NCBI GenBank assembly: GCA_028284385.1
Contig: JANQRT010000058.1
Coordinates: 62,001 to 126,000 of the forward strand
Direction: 5' to 3'
Length of the DNA: 64,000 nt
Source: Opitutaceae bacterium
GTDB lineage: Bacteria > Verrucomicrobiota > Verrucomicrobiia > Opitutales > Opitutaceae
The notes beneath the pieces were generated by a model. The model ran no database searches, was not told the origin of the DNA, and saw nothing but the letters and a program-made list of their open reading frames with translations. Positions within the stretch are counted from its first letter, which is position 1, and each line of letters opens with the position of its first letter. This document shows, piece by piece, positions 23,328-32,565 of the stretch. The position numbers were made by a program, and so were the translations under genes.

Positions 23328-26147
23328 ATGCGATTATATTCACGCTCATCTTCTTTCCTGATAGCCATTTGCCTTGGAGTGGTGGCTCAGAGTCAACCTT
23401 TGGAGCTCGATCGAAACGCTCCGCTGCCTATCGATGAGAAGGTCACTTTTGGACAGCTTGAGAACGGCCTCAAGTACTACATACGCAAGAATCAAAAGCC
23501 AGAGGGACGCGCTTTGCTGAGGCTCGTGGTGAACGCTGGTTCTTTACAGGAAGCCGATGATCAGCGAGGACTGGCTCACTTCGTCGAGCACATGGCCTTC
23601 AATGGTACCGTCAACTTTCAGAAAAACGATATGATCGATTTTCTCGAAAGTATTGGAATGCGTTTCGGCTCCCATTTGAACGCCTACACTTCATTCAACG
23701 AAACGGTCTACATGATGGAGGTGCCTTTGGGGGACCCGACTGTATTGGAAACGTCGATGCAAATCTTGGCTGATTGGGCGAATGGCCTGATTTTCGATCC
23801 GGTGCAGCTTGAAAAGGAAAGAGGCGTAATCGAGGAGGAATGGAGATCGAGACAGGGAGCTGGGCAAAGACTGAGTGAACGGCAATATCCATTTATCTAC
23901 TACAATTCACAATATGCTAAGAGAATCCCGATTGGATCGATGGTGGTTGTGAAGCGTGCTCCAAGGCAGCGTTTCATCGATTTCTATAATGATTGGTATC
24001 GACCCAACCTTATGGCTGTCATCGCCATAGGTGATTTCGATCCCGCTTTCATTGAGGACAGAATAAAGGAGTACTTTCAAGATCTCGAAAATCCGTCAGA
24101 CGCTCCCGAGCGGCTTCCTACTGAAGTGCCCGATCACGAAGAGACGCTCTTTTCAGTAGAAACGGATCCGGAACTAACGCTGGCATCCGCCCAGATTTTA
24201 CTTAAGAAGGATATGGATTCCGATGCCACCGCTTCGGACTACAAAAGGCATATCGTCGAGCGCCTCTATTTTTCTATGATTAATCAGCGATTGGCGGAGC
24301 GTGCCCGCGACGCGAATCCTCCTTTCGTCAATGCCGCTGTGGAAAGAACGAAAATCGCTCGCGAGAAGCAGGCTTTCAGGCAGAGCGTTCTCTTTTTCGA
24401 AAACCGGTATGAAGATGGATTGAATGCTTTGATTGCCGAGGTAAACCGAGCTGCTCGCGACGGGTTTTCCGCTTCGGAATTGCAACGGACCAAAGCGGAT
24501 GTGCTTCGCTTATTGGAACGCGCCTACGATGAGCGTGATAAGACAAACTCTTCGGCATACGCTGCCGAATACACAAGAGCTTTTACGGTCGATGAGCCCA
24601 TTCCCGGTATTGAGATGGAATTAGCTATGACCAAGACTTTCTTGCAGGAGATCACCCTTGAGGAAGTGAATGCGGTGGGTGAAGTTTTTAAGGAGGAAGG
24701 CAATCGCGTCGTGCTCTTCAGCGCTCCGGACAAGGAGGGGTTGACGATCCCTTCCGAAGAAGAGTTGACCGCTGCGATCGACAAGGCGTCTAAAATCCAA
24801 CTGGCCGCCTACGATGATATGGTTTCCGAGGACCCTCTGCAAGCCGAGCCGGAGAAGCTCGGTCAGATCATTTCGGAAGTGTATCACGAATCTGTAGACG
24901 TTTATGACTGGCGTCTATCGAATGGAATTCGTGTTATCGCCAAGAAGACCGATTTTCAGAACGACCAGATTCTGATGTCTTCATTCAGTCCTGGCGGATC
25001 CAGTTTAGTCATGGATGACGAATACGTATCCGCTGTAACGGCAACCATGATACTGAATGAAAGCGGTCTTGATAATAAGAGCGCCATCGATCTGGACAAG
25101 GAGCTTACTGGTAAGGCCGTTAACGTCAGTCCTTACATCGGAGACCAATATGAAGGGATAAACGGAGCCACTTCCGTCAAGGATATCGACTTGTTTTTCC
25201 AACTAATCTGGCTTTATGCCGAGCGCCCTCCAGAGGTTGATGGTACCGCGATGGCCTCCATGACGGCTCGCCTTAATGCGATCATAGAGAATCGCCTCAA
25301 GAATCCATCGGCTGTTTTTCAGGACGAGATTTCGCAGGCAATGTATGGAGATCACATTCGCCATCGACCGATGAGCAAGGATTTGATGAGCGAAATAGAC
25401 CCAGAGCTTTCGCTCGCTATCTACAAGAATCGTTTCAGTGATTTCGGCGATTTTACCTTCGTGTTCGTCGGTTCTATCGATCTGGAACAGCTGAAGCGGC
25501 TTTCGTCATTGTATTTAGGCTCGCTGCCAGCTGGCGGACGCGTCGAGAAGGGGATTTATCATGGAGACCGCCCGGCGAAAGGCCAGATTTCGGTGAGCGT
25601 GGACAAAGGTCTTGAGGAAAAAACGACGACTCGCGTGATTTTTACTGGCGATGCCGAATGGTCTCCATCGAATCAATACGCGCTTGGCGTGGTAAGGGAT
25701 CTGCTGAACATTCGATTGCGGGAATCGTTGCGCGAAGAAAATAGCGGCACTTACGGAGTGGGGGTCTTCGGCAGTATTTCTCGCGAGCCGATCGAGGCCT
25801 TCACTACTGGTTTCGCTTTCGCATCGGACCCCGCCAATACCGACTCCTTGATAAGCATTGCCTTCAGCGAAATCCAAGATCTTCAGGAGACTGGGCCGCG
25901 TTTGGAGAACATGGCTAAAGTTCGAGAGATCCATTTGCGTGAAAGAGAGAAAAGCGAAAAAACAAATGGTTTTTGGAGACAGCGCTTGACGGCGATGGCA
26001 AGACAAGGGCGCGACTTCGACGAGATACTGGAGTTCGAAGCAATGGTGTCTGCCTTTAATGCGAAGGACGCTCAAGTTGCGGCGAACGCCTATTTCAATT
26101 TCGATAACGTCCTGGTCGCGAAACTAAATCCCAACTACAACGAATAG
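23328..26147 (+). CDS. Secreted M16-family (pitrilysin/insulinase-type) zinc metallopeptidase
   Basis: 939 residues with a signal peptide (~1-22, ending VVAQSQ). The inverted zinc motif HFVEH (His84, Glu87, His88) is followed ~75 residues later by the third ligand region GVIEEEWR. The chain has two M16 halves: an active N-terminal half (residues ~38-250) and an inactive C-terminal half starting around 525 (VYDWRLSNGIRVIAKKTDFQ). Length and single-chain form match the ~900-residue periplasmic M16 peptidases of Bacteroidetes and Verrucomicrobia. It probably degrades peptides in the periplasm or at the outer membrane. Confidence 0.93.
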   Translation: MRLYSRSSSFLIAICLGVVAQSQPLELDRNAPLPIDEKVTFGQLENGLKYYIRKNQKPEGRALLRLVVNAGSLQEADDQRGLAHFVEHMAFNGTVNFQKNDMIDFLESIGMRFGSHLNAYTSFNETVYMMEVPLGDPTVLETSMQILADWANGLIFDPVQLEKERGVIEEEWRSRQGAGQRLSERQYPFIYYNSQYAKRIPIGSMVVVKRAPRQRFIDFYNDWYRPNLMAVIAIGDFDPAFIEDRIKEYFQDLENPSDAPERLPTEVPDHEETLFSVETDPELTLASAQILLKKDMDSDATASDYKRHIVERLYFSMINQRLAERARDANPPFVNAAVERTKIAREKQAFRQSVLFFENRYEDGLNALIAEVNRAARDGFSASELQRTKADVLRLLERAYDERDKTNSSAYAAEYTRAFTVDEPIPGIEMELAMTKTFLQEITLEEVNAVGEVFKEEGNRVVLFSAPDKEGLTIPSEEELTAAIDKASKIQLAAYDDMVSEDPLQAEPEKLGQIISEVYHESVDVYDWRLSNGIRVIAKKTDFQNDQILMSSFSPGGSSLVMDDEYVSAVTATMILNESGLDNKSAIDLDKELTGKAVNVSPYIGDQYEGINGATSVKDIDLFFQLIWLYAERPPEVDGTAMASMTARLNAIIENRLKNPSAVFQDEISQAMYGDHIRHRPMSKDLMSEIDPELSLAIYKNRFSDFGDFTFVFVGSIDLEQLKRLSSLYLGSLPAGGRVEKGIYHGDRPAKGQISVSVDKGLEEKTTTRVIFTGDAEWSPSNQYALGVVRDLLNIRLRESLREENSGTYGVGVFGSISREPIEAFTTGFAFASDPANTDSLISIAFSEIQDLQETGPRLENMAKVREIHLREREKSEKTNGFWRQRLTAMARQGRDFDEILEFEAMVSAFNAKDAQVAANAYFNFDNVLVAKLNPNYNE

Positions 26148-26156
26148 AAAAGCCCG

Positions 26157-29100
26157 CTACTCGCCGCCTAGGACGTATTTTAGATTTTCCAGGTCGAGAA
26201 CCTTGCCCAGCGATTCCTCTTGTACAATTTCGTTGGCCAACGTCTCTTTCTTCAATTGAAGGCTTTGGATTTTCTGTTCCACCGTGTTGCCGGCAATCAA
26301 GCGATAGGCATTAACTGTATTCTTTTGACCGATACGATGTGTACGATCAATAGCCTGAGCTTCCACGGCCGGATTCCACCAAGGGTCGTAGAGAATGACA
26401 TAGGAGGCTGCGGTCAAGTTGAGGCCGTATCCGGCTGCTCGCAAGGAGAGCAAAAAAGCCGTTTTAGAACTATCTTCCTGGAATTGCCTAATCAACTCCT
26501 CCCGGTTTTTCGTTTGTCCAGTGAGGACTAGATAAGGGCAATTCAAAGCGTCCAGCTCTTCGCTGATAATCGTCAGCATTTCAACGAACTGGCTGAAAAT
26601 GAGAACCTTGTGACCTTCTTCATGAAGTTCCGAAACCAGATCGAGAAGCGCATCCAGCTTTGCGCTACGAATCTCTCTGTAGGTCGCGTCAAGGAGGCGT
26701 GGATGGCAGCTGATTTGGCGAAGCCGTAGGAGAGAGGCGAGGATGTTGAAACGTCGTTTCTCTAGATCCGCAGCCGAATCGATATCCATCAGTAGAGCCC
26801 TCGACTGCTTCAGCTCCGCCTGATATAGTTCAAGCTGATCTCCTTCAAGATGACATGTAAGCGTTTCTTCGATACGTTCTGGCAGGTCGGGAGCGACTTG
26901 GAGCTTGCTTCGCCTTAGCATGAAGTGCCGAACGCGATTGAATAATCGCTTGGATGTTTGAGGGTCCGCCTCCTTGTACTGGCGCTTAAACGAAGCTTGG
27001 CTGCCAAGCAGTCCAGGCATCGCGTAGGAAAAAAGACTCCAGAGATCAAGAGCTCGGTTTTCAACTGGCGTACCCGTCAGAACCATACGGTGTTTAGCCT
27101 TTAGTTCTCGAGCGGTCTTAGCGGTTTGCGAGGAAGGATTTTTAATATACTGCCCTTCATCGAGAATAGCTACATTCCAGTCGATTCCTGTGAAAAAGCC
27201 TTTTTGAATTCGGAGTTGCGAATAATTGGCAACGAGTATGTCGATTTCCGCCACTTTCCAGGTAGTCGTATTGATATATTCCGGATCGAAAATAGCGATC
27301 GACAGCAAGTTCGAATGGCGAGCGACTTCCTCCCTCCAGACATGCACGACTGATTTGGGACAAACCACTAGGCATTGAAAGCGTTCCTCGCCCTCTTTCG
27401 CGGCGTTCAACTTCAACCAGGCTAGCCAAGTGAGAGCCTGCAACGTTTTTCCCAGCCCCATGTCGTCTGCCAGCACGCCACCAAATCCATTGTTCGAGAG
27501 GAATGCGAGAAACTTGAAGCCATCAACCTGGTATGGTCTTAGATCGGTTAAAATTCCTTTGGGAAGACTGGATGGCGTTGTGTTGGATATTTCTTTTGCC
27601 CGTTTCCTGATCTCCTTCGCAAGTTCCTTGTAGCGGGCGTCTTCCAGTTTCGAATCCGCTAGTTGTAGGGCATGCAAAACTTTCGATTCGTTTTCGGTAT
27701 CCTTAAAATCAATTCCCAGATTCGCCAGAAACTCTTCCTGCGATGCGTCAACAGAACGCTCGAATCGCTTCCAGCCTTTCCCTGGAATTCTGACATACTC
27801 GCCGTCTGCTCTCAGCAGCAACTCCATCTCGCTTTCGGTCAACGTGGTATCGGAGAATTCCGGTTTCAGTCCGAGCTCAAACCAGTCTCCATCCGCTTGT
27901 CTCGCGAAATGAATAGCGTATCTACCCGATGGTCTGTTATCGATCAGGCTATCTAGTTCGTCGTCTGCGACCAACTGAATAGCGTCCGGCAAATTCTGTA
28001 TTAAAGATTTGAATAAATTTGGAAACCGTTCGTCGATTTGCCTCTCCCATAGCCCATCTTCCTCCTCTTCCAGTTCGAATTCCTTCAGAGCCGCAAGCAA
28101 TGATCCATATTCTGGATACTCAAATAGCGAGCCCTCTTCGGGAGTCGGACTTGATGCTCCGGTTTCCAGGTTCGGAGATTCGATCCAGCCTTCCTCGGAG
28201 AGAATAAACCAATGCTTGCCGTCAATCGAGTGAGCGGCGATGCGAGTCGTCATCGACTGGATTTCGCTGCCATTCTCATCCGCCTTTCGCAATTTGAGAT
28301 AGGCTGACAACTTAAGTGGAATGACGACGATTCGCTCCTTGAGATGGTCGGGCAGCGGCAGATCAAGACTTTTCAAAAAAAGTAGACCTTCCGGACTCTC
28401 CAATGACACAGCTGGAATCTTGAACGTATCATTTGGCTTGGAGTTTGGCTTAAGGAGCGAGGGACCGTAATGGAGCCTTTCTCCAAGAACGTAAAGCGTA
28501 TCCATTCCTGGAAGACACGCATTGATAATGGGGATATCATTCTTCCCCTTGATGCCCAAGGTTAATTCATAGTAGCCGTCTGGTCCTACGCCCTTCTCGA
28601 GTCCGACCCATTGCAGCTGGCTGCTTTCGATAGTTAATGGATTACCCTCTCTATCCACCACCAGGTTTCTCGTCTCCGAATTATGGATGAGCTTGTTAAG
28701 AAAGGAGCAGTCGTCTGGCTTTTCAAGGTCAAGGCGAACCCGTTTGGCTGACCGATAGTAATCCTGAAATAAAGAGCAGAGAGCGAGGCAGGCAGGTGAA
28801 AATCGATCGAGAAACCCATAGTCTTTTTCAAGCCACTGGATCAAATCTTTAGCCTGTAATGGCTTGAAATCGCTTTCGCCAGCGACTGAGATTTCCCATT
28901 TTACCGCTTTCCCTTGAAGCTTTAAGCGAGCGTCCCACCTTGTCTGAATGGCCCCAATACGTTTCTGGGAAAGGTTGCCTAGACGATTTCTCCAAAGACG
29001 AATTTCCTTCTGCTGCTCTCTCCGCGCGATTTCCTGACGCGTTTCGTCAACGCGAGTTGTTGTTCTAAGGAACTCAGGCGTCTCGACTCCATGCTCATGC

Positions 29101-29363
29101 AGAATTAAAGCGATGTACTGCCAAAGTGAATACTCTGTCTGAGGCTTCTCAAGCCACATTCCGTCGCTCACGGCCTTTTGCGGATTCAAGCTCAAGTCTT
29201 TGAATCGCTTGTCGAGAGACGAAACGTCTTTCACGTACAGTGTTTCGCGCCAGTCTAGTTCGTCTAGAATTTCGCTTAACGTTTCAAGATAGCGGTTTTC
29301 GTCGACATTCAACTTGCGACCGAGCGAACTCTCTATCTCCTTCGACCAAGCTGCCAGCTTCAT
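26157..29363 (-). CDS. SNF2/SWI2-family DNA-dependent ATPase
   Basis: 1068 residues. The C-terminal ~480 residues are a full SNF2 motor: DDMGLGKT (Walker A, ~633-640), DEGQ in place of DEAH/DEAQ (~733), LTGTPVENR (motif III), then the second RecA lobe with ILIFSQF-type sequence (VLIFSQFVEML), AAGYGLNL and DRTHRIGQ (motif VI). The N-terminal ~590 residues contain no motif I can name; they may be the domain usual in long bacterial SNF2 proteins. Likely a nucleic-acid remodeller acting in transcription or repair. It is on the same strand as glyS, 76 bases downstream of it, and ends 9 bases from the convergent M16 gene. Confidence 0.92.
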   Translation of the reverse strand: MKLAAWSKEIESSLGRKLNVDENRYLETLSEILDELDWRETLYVKDVSSLDKRFKDLSLNPQKAVSDGMWLEKPQTEYSLWQYIALILHEHGVETPEFLRTTTRVDETRQEIARREQQKEIRLWRNRLGNLSQKRIGAIQTRWDARLKLQGKAVKWEISVAGESDFKPLQAKDLIQWLEKDYGFLDRFSPACLALCSLFQDYYRSAKRVRLDLEKPDDCSFLNKLIHNSETRNLVVDREGNPLTIESSQLQWVGLEKGVGPDGYYELTLGIKGKNDIPIINACLPGMDTLYVLGERLHYGPSLLKPNSKPNDTFKIPAVSLESPEGLLFLKSLDLPLPDHLKERIVVIPLKLSAYLKLRKADENGSEIQSMTTRIAAHSIDGKHWFILSEEGWIESPNLETGASSPTPEEGSLFEYPEYGSLLAALKEFELEEEEDGLWERQIDERFPNLFKSLIQNLPDAIQLVADDELDSLIDNRPSGRYAIHFARQADGDWFELGLKPEFSDTTLTESEMELLLRADGEYVRIPGKGWKRFERSVDASQEEFLANLGIDFKDTENESKVLHALQLADSKLEDARYKELAKEIRKRAKEISNTTPSSLPKGILTDLRPYQVDGFKFLAFLSNNGFGGVLADDMGLGKTLQALTWLAWLKLNAAKEGEERFQCLVVCPKSVVHVWREEVARHSNLLSIAIFDPEYINTTTWKVAEIDILVANYSQLRIQKGFFTGIDWNVAILDEGQYIKNPSSQTAKTARELKAKHRMVLTGTPVENRALDLWSLFSYAMPGLLGSQASFKRQYKEADPQTSKRLFNRVRHFMLRRSKLQVAPDLPERIEETLTCHLEGDQLELYQAELKQSRALLMDIDSAADLEKRRFNILASLLRLRQISCHPRLLDATYREIRSAKLDALLDLVSELHEEGHKVLIFSQFVEMLTIISEELDALNCPYLVLTGQTKNREELIRQFQEDSSKTAFLLSLRAAGYGLNLTAASYVILYDPWWNPAVEAQAIDRTHRIGQKNTVNAYRLIAGNTVEQKIQSLQLKKETLANEIVQEESLGKVLDLENLKYVLGGE

Positions 29364-29439
29364 AGCAAGAATCCGACTTTAATGCTCACGATTTCAATCA
29401 TGAGTACGGTCGGGAGCCCTCTTCCCCCTTGGTGTTCAT

Positions 29440-30948
29440 TCAATACAGATTCTCGTCAAGAAGAGCGAACAACTCGTGTTCCTTAATCCTCTTTTGCTCG
29501 GTCGTGTCTCGCTCTCGTATGGTGAAGGTATCGTCTTCAAGCGTGTCGAAATCGATAGTGACACACCATGGCGTACCCACTTCATCCATACGGCGATAAC
29601 GACGTCCGATAGCTCCCGAAGCATCCCAGAAGACACTGTGCTTCCTCTGTAACTTGTCGTAGAGGGACTGAGCTCGTTCTACCAGTTCCGGCTTGTTTTT
29701 CAGGAGCGGGAGCACGGCGACTTTATAGGGAGCGATACGAGGATGGAATTTCATTACGGTTCGCTTCTCTCCATCGATTTCGTCCTCGCAGTAGGCGGCT
29801 GTCAGGATTGCCAGGAAAAGTCGATCTACACCTAAGGCAGGTTCGATCACGTGCGGAATGTATTTGGATTTTGTGGACTCGTCGAATATTTCCATCGACT
29901 TTCTGCTGTGCTCCTGATGTTGGCTCAAGTCGAAGTTGCCGCGACAGGCGATGCCCCATAGCTCCTGTTCGCCGAATGGGAAGTGGAAAGTTATATCGGT
30001 GGTGCCCTTCGAGTAGTGCGAAAGCTTTTCCTGCGGATGCACGTCCTCTCCCATCATGTCTTCGGGCAGACCTACGCTGACGAGCCAATTCTTGCACCAG
30101 TCGATCCATTCACGGTGACCTGCTTCCCAGTCTGCTTCCGGGGAAATGAAGTATTCCATTTCCATTTGCTCGAACTCTCTGGACCGAAAAATGAAATTGC
30201 GAGGCGTGATTTCGTTGCGGAACGCCTTTCCGATTTGGGCGATGCCAAAGGGAATCTTAACTCTGCCTGTATCCACAATGTTCTTATAGTTGGCGAAAAT
30301 GCCCTGGGCTGTTTCCGGGCGCAAGTAGGCGACCGATGTGGAATCGCTCAGAGCTCCCACATGCGTTTGAAACATCAAGTTGAATTCGCGGGGAGCGGTT
30401 AGGGATCCTGGCTCTCCGGTTGCTGGAGACGGGATGAGATCGTATTCTTCAGGATTTGCCTCGGTGTAGTCCTTCAGTTCTATGGTTGCCAGCTCCCCTT
30501 GAACGGCCTGCTTGCGTTTCATAGCGGCAGCCTTCTCCTCGGCCTCAGTCTGCATGTTTCCGTCTTCTAAGACGGAAACATAGCCGATCGTTTTGCCGTC
30601 TACAACGACGGGGGCGAAGAACAACTGGTCTGCTCTATAGCGCATCTTCGATTCCTTGCAGTCCACCATCGGATCGGAAAAGCCATCTACGTGGCCAGAG
30701 GCTTGCCAAATTTTTGGCGACATGATGATGGAGGAATCCAAACCGACAACATCCTCTCGGCGGTGGACCATGTCCTTCCACCAGGCATCCTTAATGTTCT
30801 TCTTTATCTCGGCTCCAAGAGGACCGTAGTCGAAAAACCCGTTGTAGCCGCCATAGATCTCTGAAGACTGGAAGATGAACCCACGTCGTTTGCAAAGGGC
30901 GACAATGGAGTCCATGAGAGCGTTGGTGGATGCTTTGGGTTTAGCCAT
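29440..30948 (-). CDS. glyS: Glycyl-tRNA synthetase (dimeric, class II)
   Basis: 502 residues. It is the single-chain alpha2 type, not the alpha/beta two-subunit bacterial form: [20 protein letters not shown] near the N terminus, [14 protein letters not shown] (motif 2 region), [28 protein letters not shown] and [14 protein letters not shown] (motif 3), with an anticodon-binding domain from ~400 ([24 protein letters not shown]). It charges tRNA-Gly. No tRNA gene is nearby. Confidence 0.96.
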   Translation of the reverse strand: MAKPKASTNALMDSIVALCKRRGFIFQSSEIYGGYNGFFDYGPLGAEIKKNIKDAWWKDMVHRREDVVGLDSSIIMSPKIWQASGHVDGFSDPMVDCKESKMRYRADQLFFAPVVVDGKTIGYVSVLEDGNMQTEAEEKAAAMKRKQAVQGELATIELKDYTEANPEEYDLIPSPATGEPGSLTAPREFNLMFQTHVGALSDSTSVAYLRPETAQGIFANYKNIVDTGRVKIPFGIAQIGKAFRNEITPRNFIFRSREFEQMEMEYFISPEADWEAGHREWIDWCKNWLVSVGLPEDMMGEDVHPQEKLSHYSKGTTDITFHFPFGEQELWGIACRGNFDLSQHQEHSRKSMEIFDESTKSKYIPHVIEPALGVDRLFLAILTAAYCEDEIDGEKRTVMKFHPRIAPYKVAVLPLLKNKPELVERAQSLYDKLQRKHSVFWDASGAIGRRYRRMDEVGTPWCVTIDFDTLEDDTFTIRERDTTEQKRIKEHELFALLDENLY

Positions 30949-31133
30949 AAGGCGTAATCAAATGAGCGTGAAATCGTAGCTGGTCAAGCGATTGCTCATC
31001 CCCTTGTCGCCCGTTGGTTCCTTTTTCTTGGCATTCCTAATCTGAGATCATTCCGAAGCTTAAATATGGTTGCCAAGCCAGAATGGATGATCTTTCACTA
31101 CCCAATTACTCATCATTTTAACGGATTTTCATA

Positions 31134-32393
31134 ATGGCTGAACTAGAAGGAAACTGCATCGTCGGACAATCAGGTGGACCCACCGCCGTCATAAACGCTA
31201 GTCTGGCAGGCGTTGTGGAGGAGGCTCTCAACCACGAGTGCATCGAGGAAATTTATGGAAGCCTGAATGGGGTTGTCGGTATCCTGAATGAAGATTTCAT
31301 CGACCTGGCTTCAGAGTCTCAGCAGACCATTCGCGGTCTTCGCCACACCCCTGGGGCAGCCTTGGGCACTTGCCGTTTCCAGTTCAAGAAGCATGCGGAT
31401 TACGAAAGGGCCCTTCAGGTTTTCCAGACCCATAATATCCGCTATTTCTTCTACATTGGGGACAACGAGTCTATGGCGACAGCCGACAAGCTTAATGCTT
31501 TGGCTCAAGAATCTGGATACGAATTGCGTGTTATCGGAATCCCTAAGACGGTAGATAACGACATTGCCGCTACGGATCATTGTCCCGGCTATGGAAGCGT
31601 CATCAAGCATGTCGCCACGGTTGTTCGCGAGATGGCTTGCGACAACGATTCGATCGGCCAAGGCGATTATGTTTCCATTCTGGAAGTCATGGGCAGAAAC
31701 GCTGGCTGGATAGCGGCAGGGGCTGCTTTGGCCAAGCGCAGGGATCATCCCCACGATCCGCCTCATCTTATCTATTTGCCCGAGGTTCCTTTCTCTTCTG
31801 AGCGCTTTTTAGATGATGTGAAGCGGGCTCTTTCCCGGGAACGCTTTTGCATGATTGTCGCTAGTGAGGGTCTTGTTGATTCCGACGGCAACTATGTCGC
31901 CCTCGGCTCTACCAGTACCGACGCGTTTGGGCATGTGCAACTAGGTGGCACTGGCGAATTTCTTCGCAGCTTGGTCGAATCGCGTTTGGGCGTTAGCGCT
32001 CGCTCCTGCAAACTCGGCATTTCGCAACGTTCCGCTATTCACTGCGCGTCCAAGGCCGATGTCGAAGAGGCTTATCTGGTTGGTCAGGCTGCCGTTTTGG
32101 CTGCTGTCGAAAAAGGCGAAAGTGGAAAGATGGTTACACTGCTTCGTGGCGAATCGGACTTTTATAAAGCGGAAACCGGCCTGGTTAATCTAGCCGATGT
32201 CTCTGAAAAGACCAAGGCGATCCCGGCCGATTGGATTAACGACGATGGCGTTAGCATGAATTATCCTTTCGTCAAATATGCTCAGCCTCTGATCGCTGGA
32301 GAAGTGAATGTTCCCTTCGAAAACGGACTGCCGAACTTCGTGCGAGTGCGTGGAGGGAAGATCGACAAGCTATTGCAGGCCTACGAGCTCTAG
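31134..32393 (+). CDS. 6-phosphofructokinase, probably pyrophosphate-dependent
   Basis: 419 residues. Opening motif GQSGGPTAVINASL binds phosphate. PKTVDND (Pro137-Asp143) contains catalytic Asp141 and Lys138; Lys at this place, where ATP enzymes have Gly (PGTIDND), is the mark of PPi-dependent enzymes. MGRNAGW is also the PPi-type form (ATP type MGRHAG). The donor-site motif, normally GGDGS (ATP) or GGND-S (PPi clade), reads GDNES (~109-113), an unusual variant. Length is longer than the 320-residue E. coli PfkA, as expected for this clade. It would make fructose 1,6-bisphosphate reversibly using PPi. Confidence 0.9.
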   Translation: MAELEGNCIVGQSGGPTAVINASLAGVVEEALNHECIEEIYGSLNGVVGILNEDFIDLASESQQTIRGLRHTPGAALGTCRFQFKKHADYERALQVFQTHNIRYFFYIGDNESMATADKLNALAQESGYELRVIGIPKTVDNDIAATDHCPGYGSVIKHVATVVREMACDNDSIGQGDYVSILEVMGRNAGWIAAGAALAKRRDHPHDPPHLIYLPEVPFSSERFLDDVKRALSRERFCMIVASEGLVDSDGNYVALGSTSTDAFGHVQLGGTGEFLRSLVESRLGVSARSCKLGISQRSAIHCASKADVEEAYLVGQAAVLAAVEKGESGKMVTLLRGESDFYKAETGLVNLADVSEKTKAIPADWINDDGVSMNYPFVKYAQPLIAGEVNVPFENGLPNFVRVRGGKIDKLLQAYEL

Positions 32394-32565
32394 TTCTCTA
32401 TTCATTGAGATAAATAGTTCTGTGCGGTTAACGCTCCGGTTTGCCCAGTATTAGCAAGCTCATAGGGGAAAAGCTGATATTGCATTCGGGGTGCAGGCTC
32501 GTGTTGCCCATTGCTAGTCAATCTGATTCAAACACTTCCGTAATTCGCGACCCCCGCGCTTTGTT
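32394..32565. other. 172-base gap before the antiporter gene
   Basis: No gene-like frame, no strong terminator after the PFK stop and no recognisable riboswitch. It presumably holds the antiporter promoter, but I could not pick out clear -35/-10 boxes. Confidence 0.3.
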
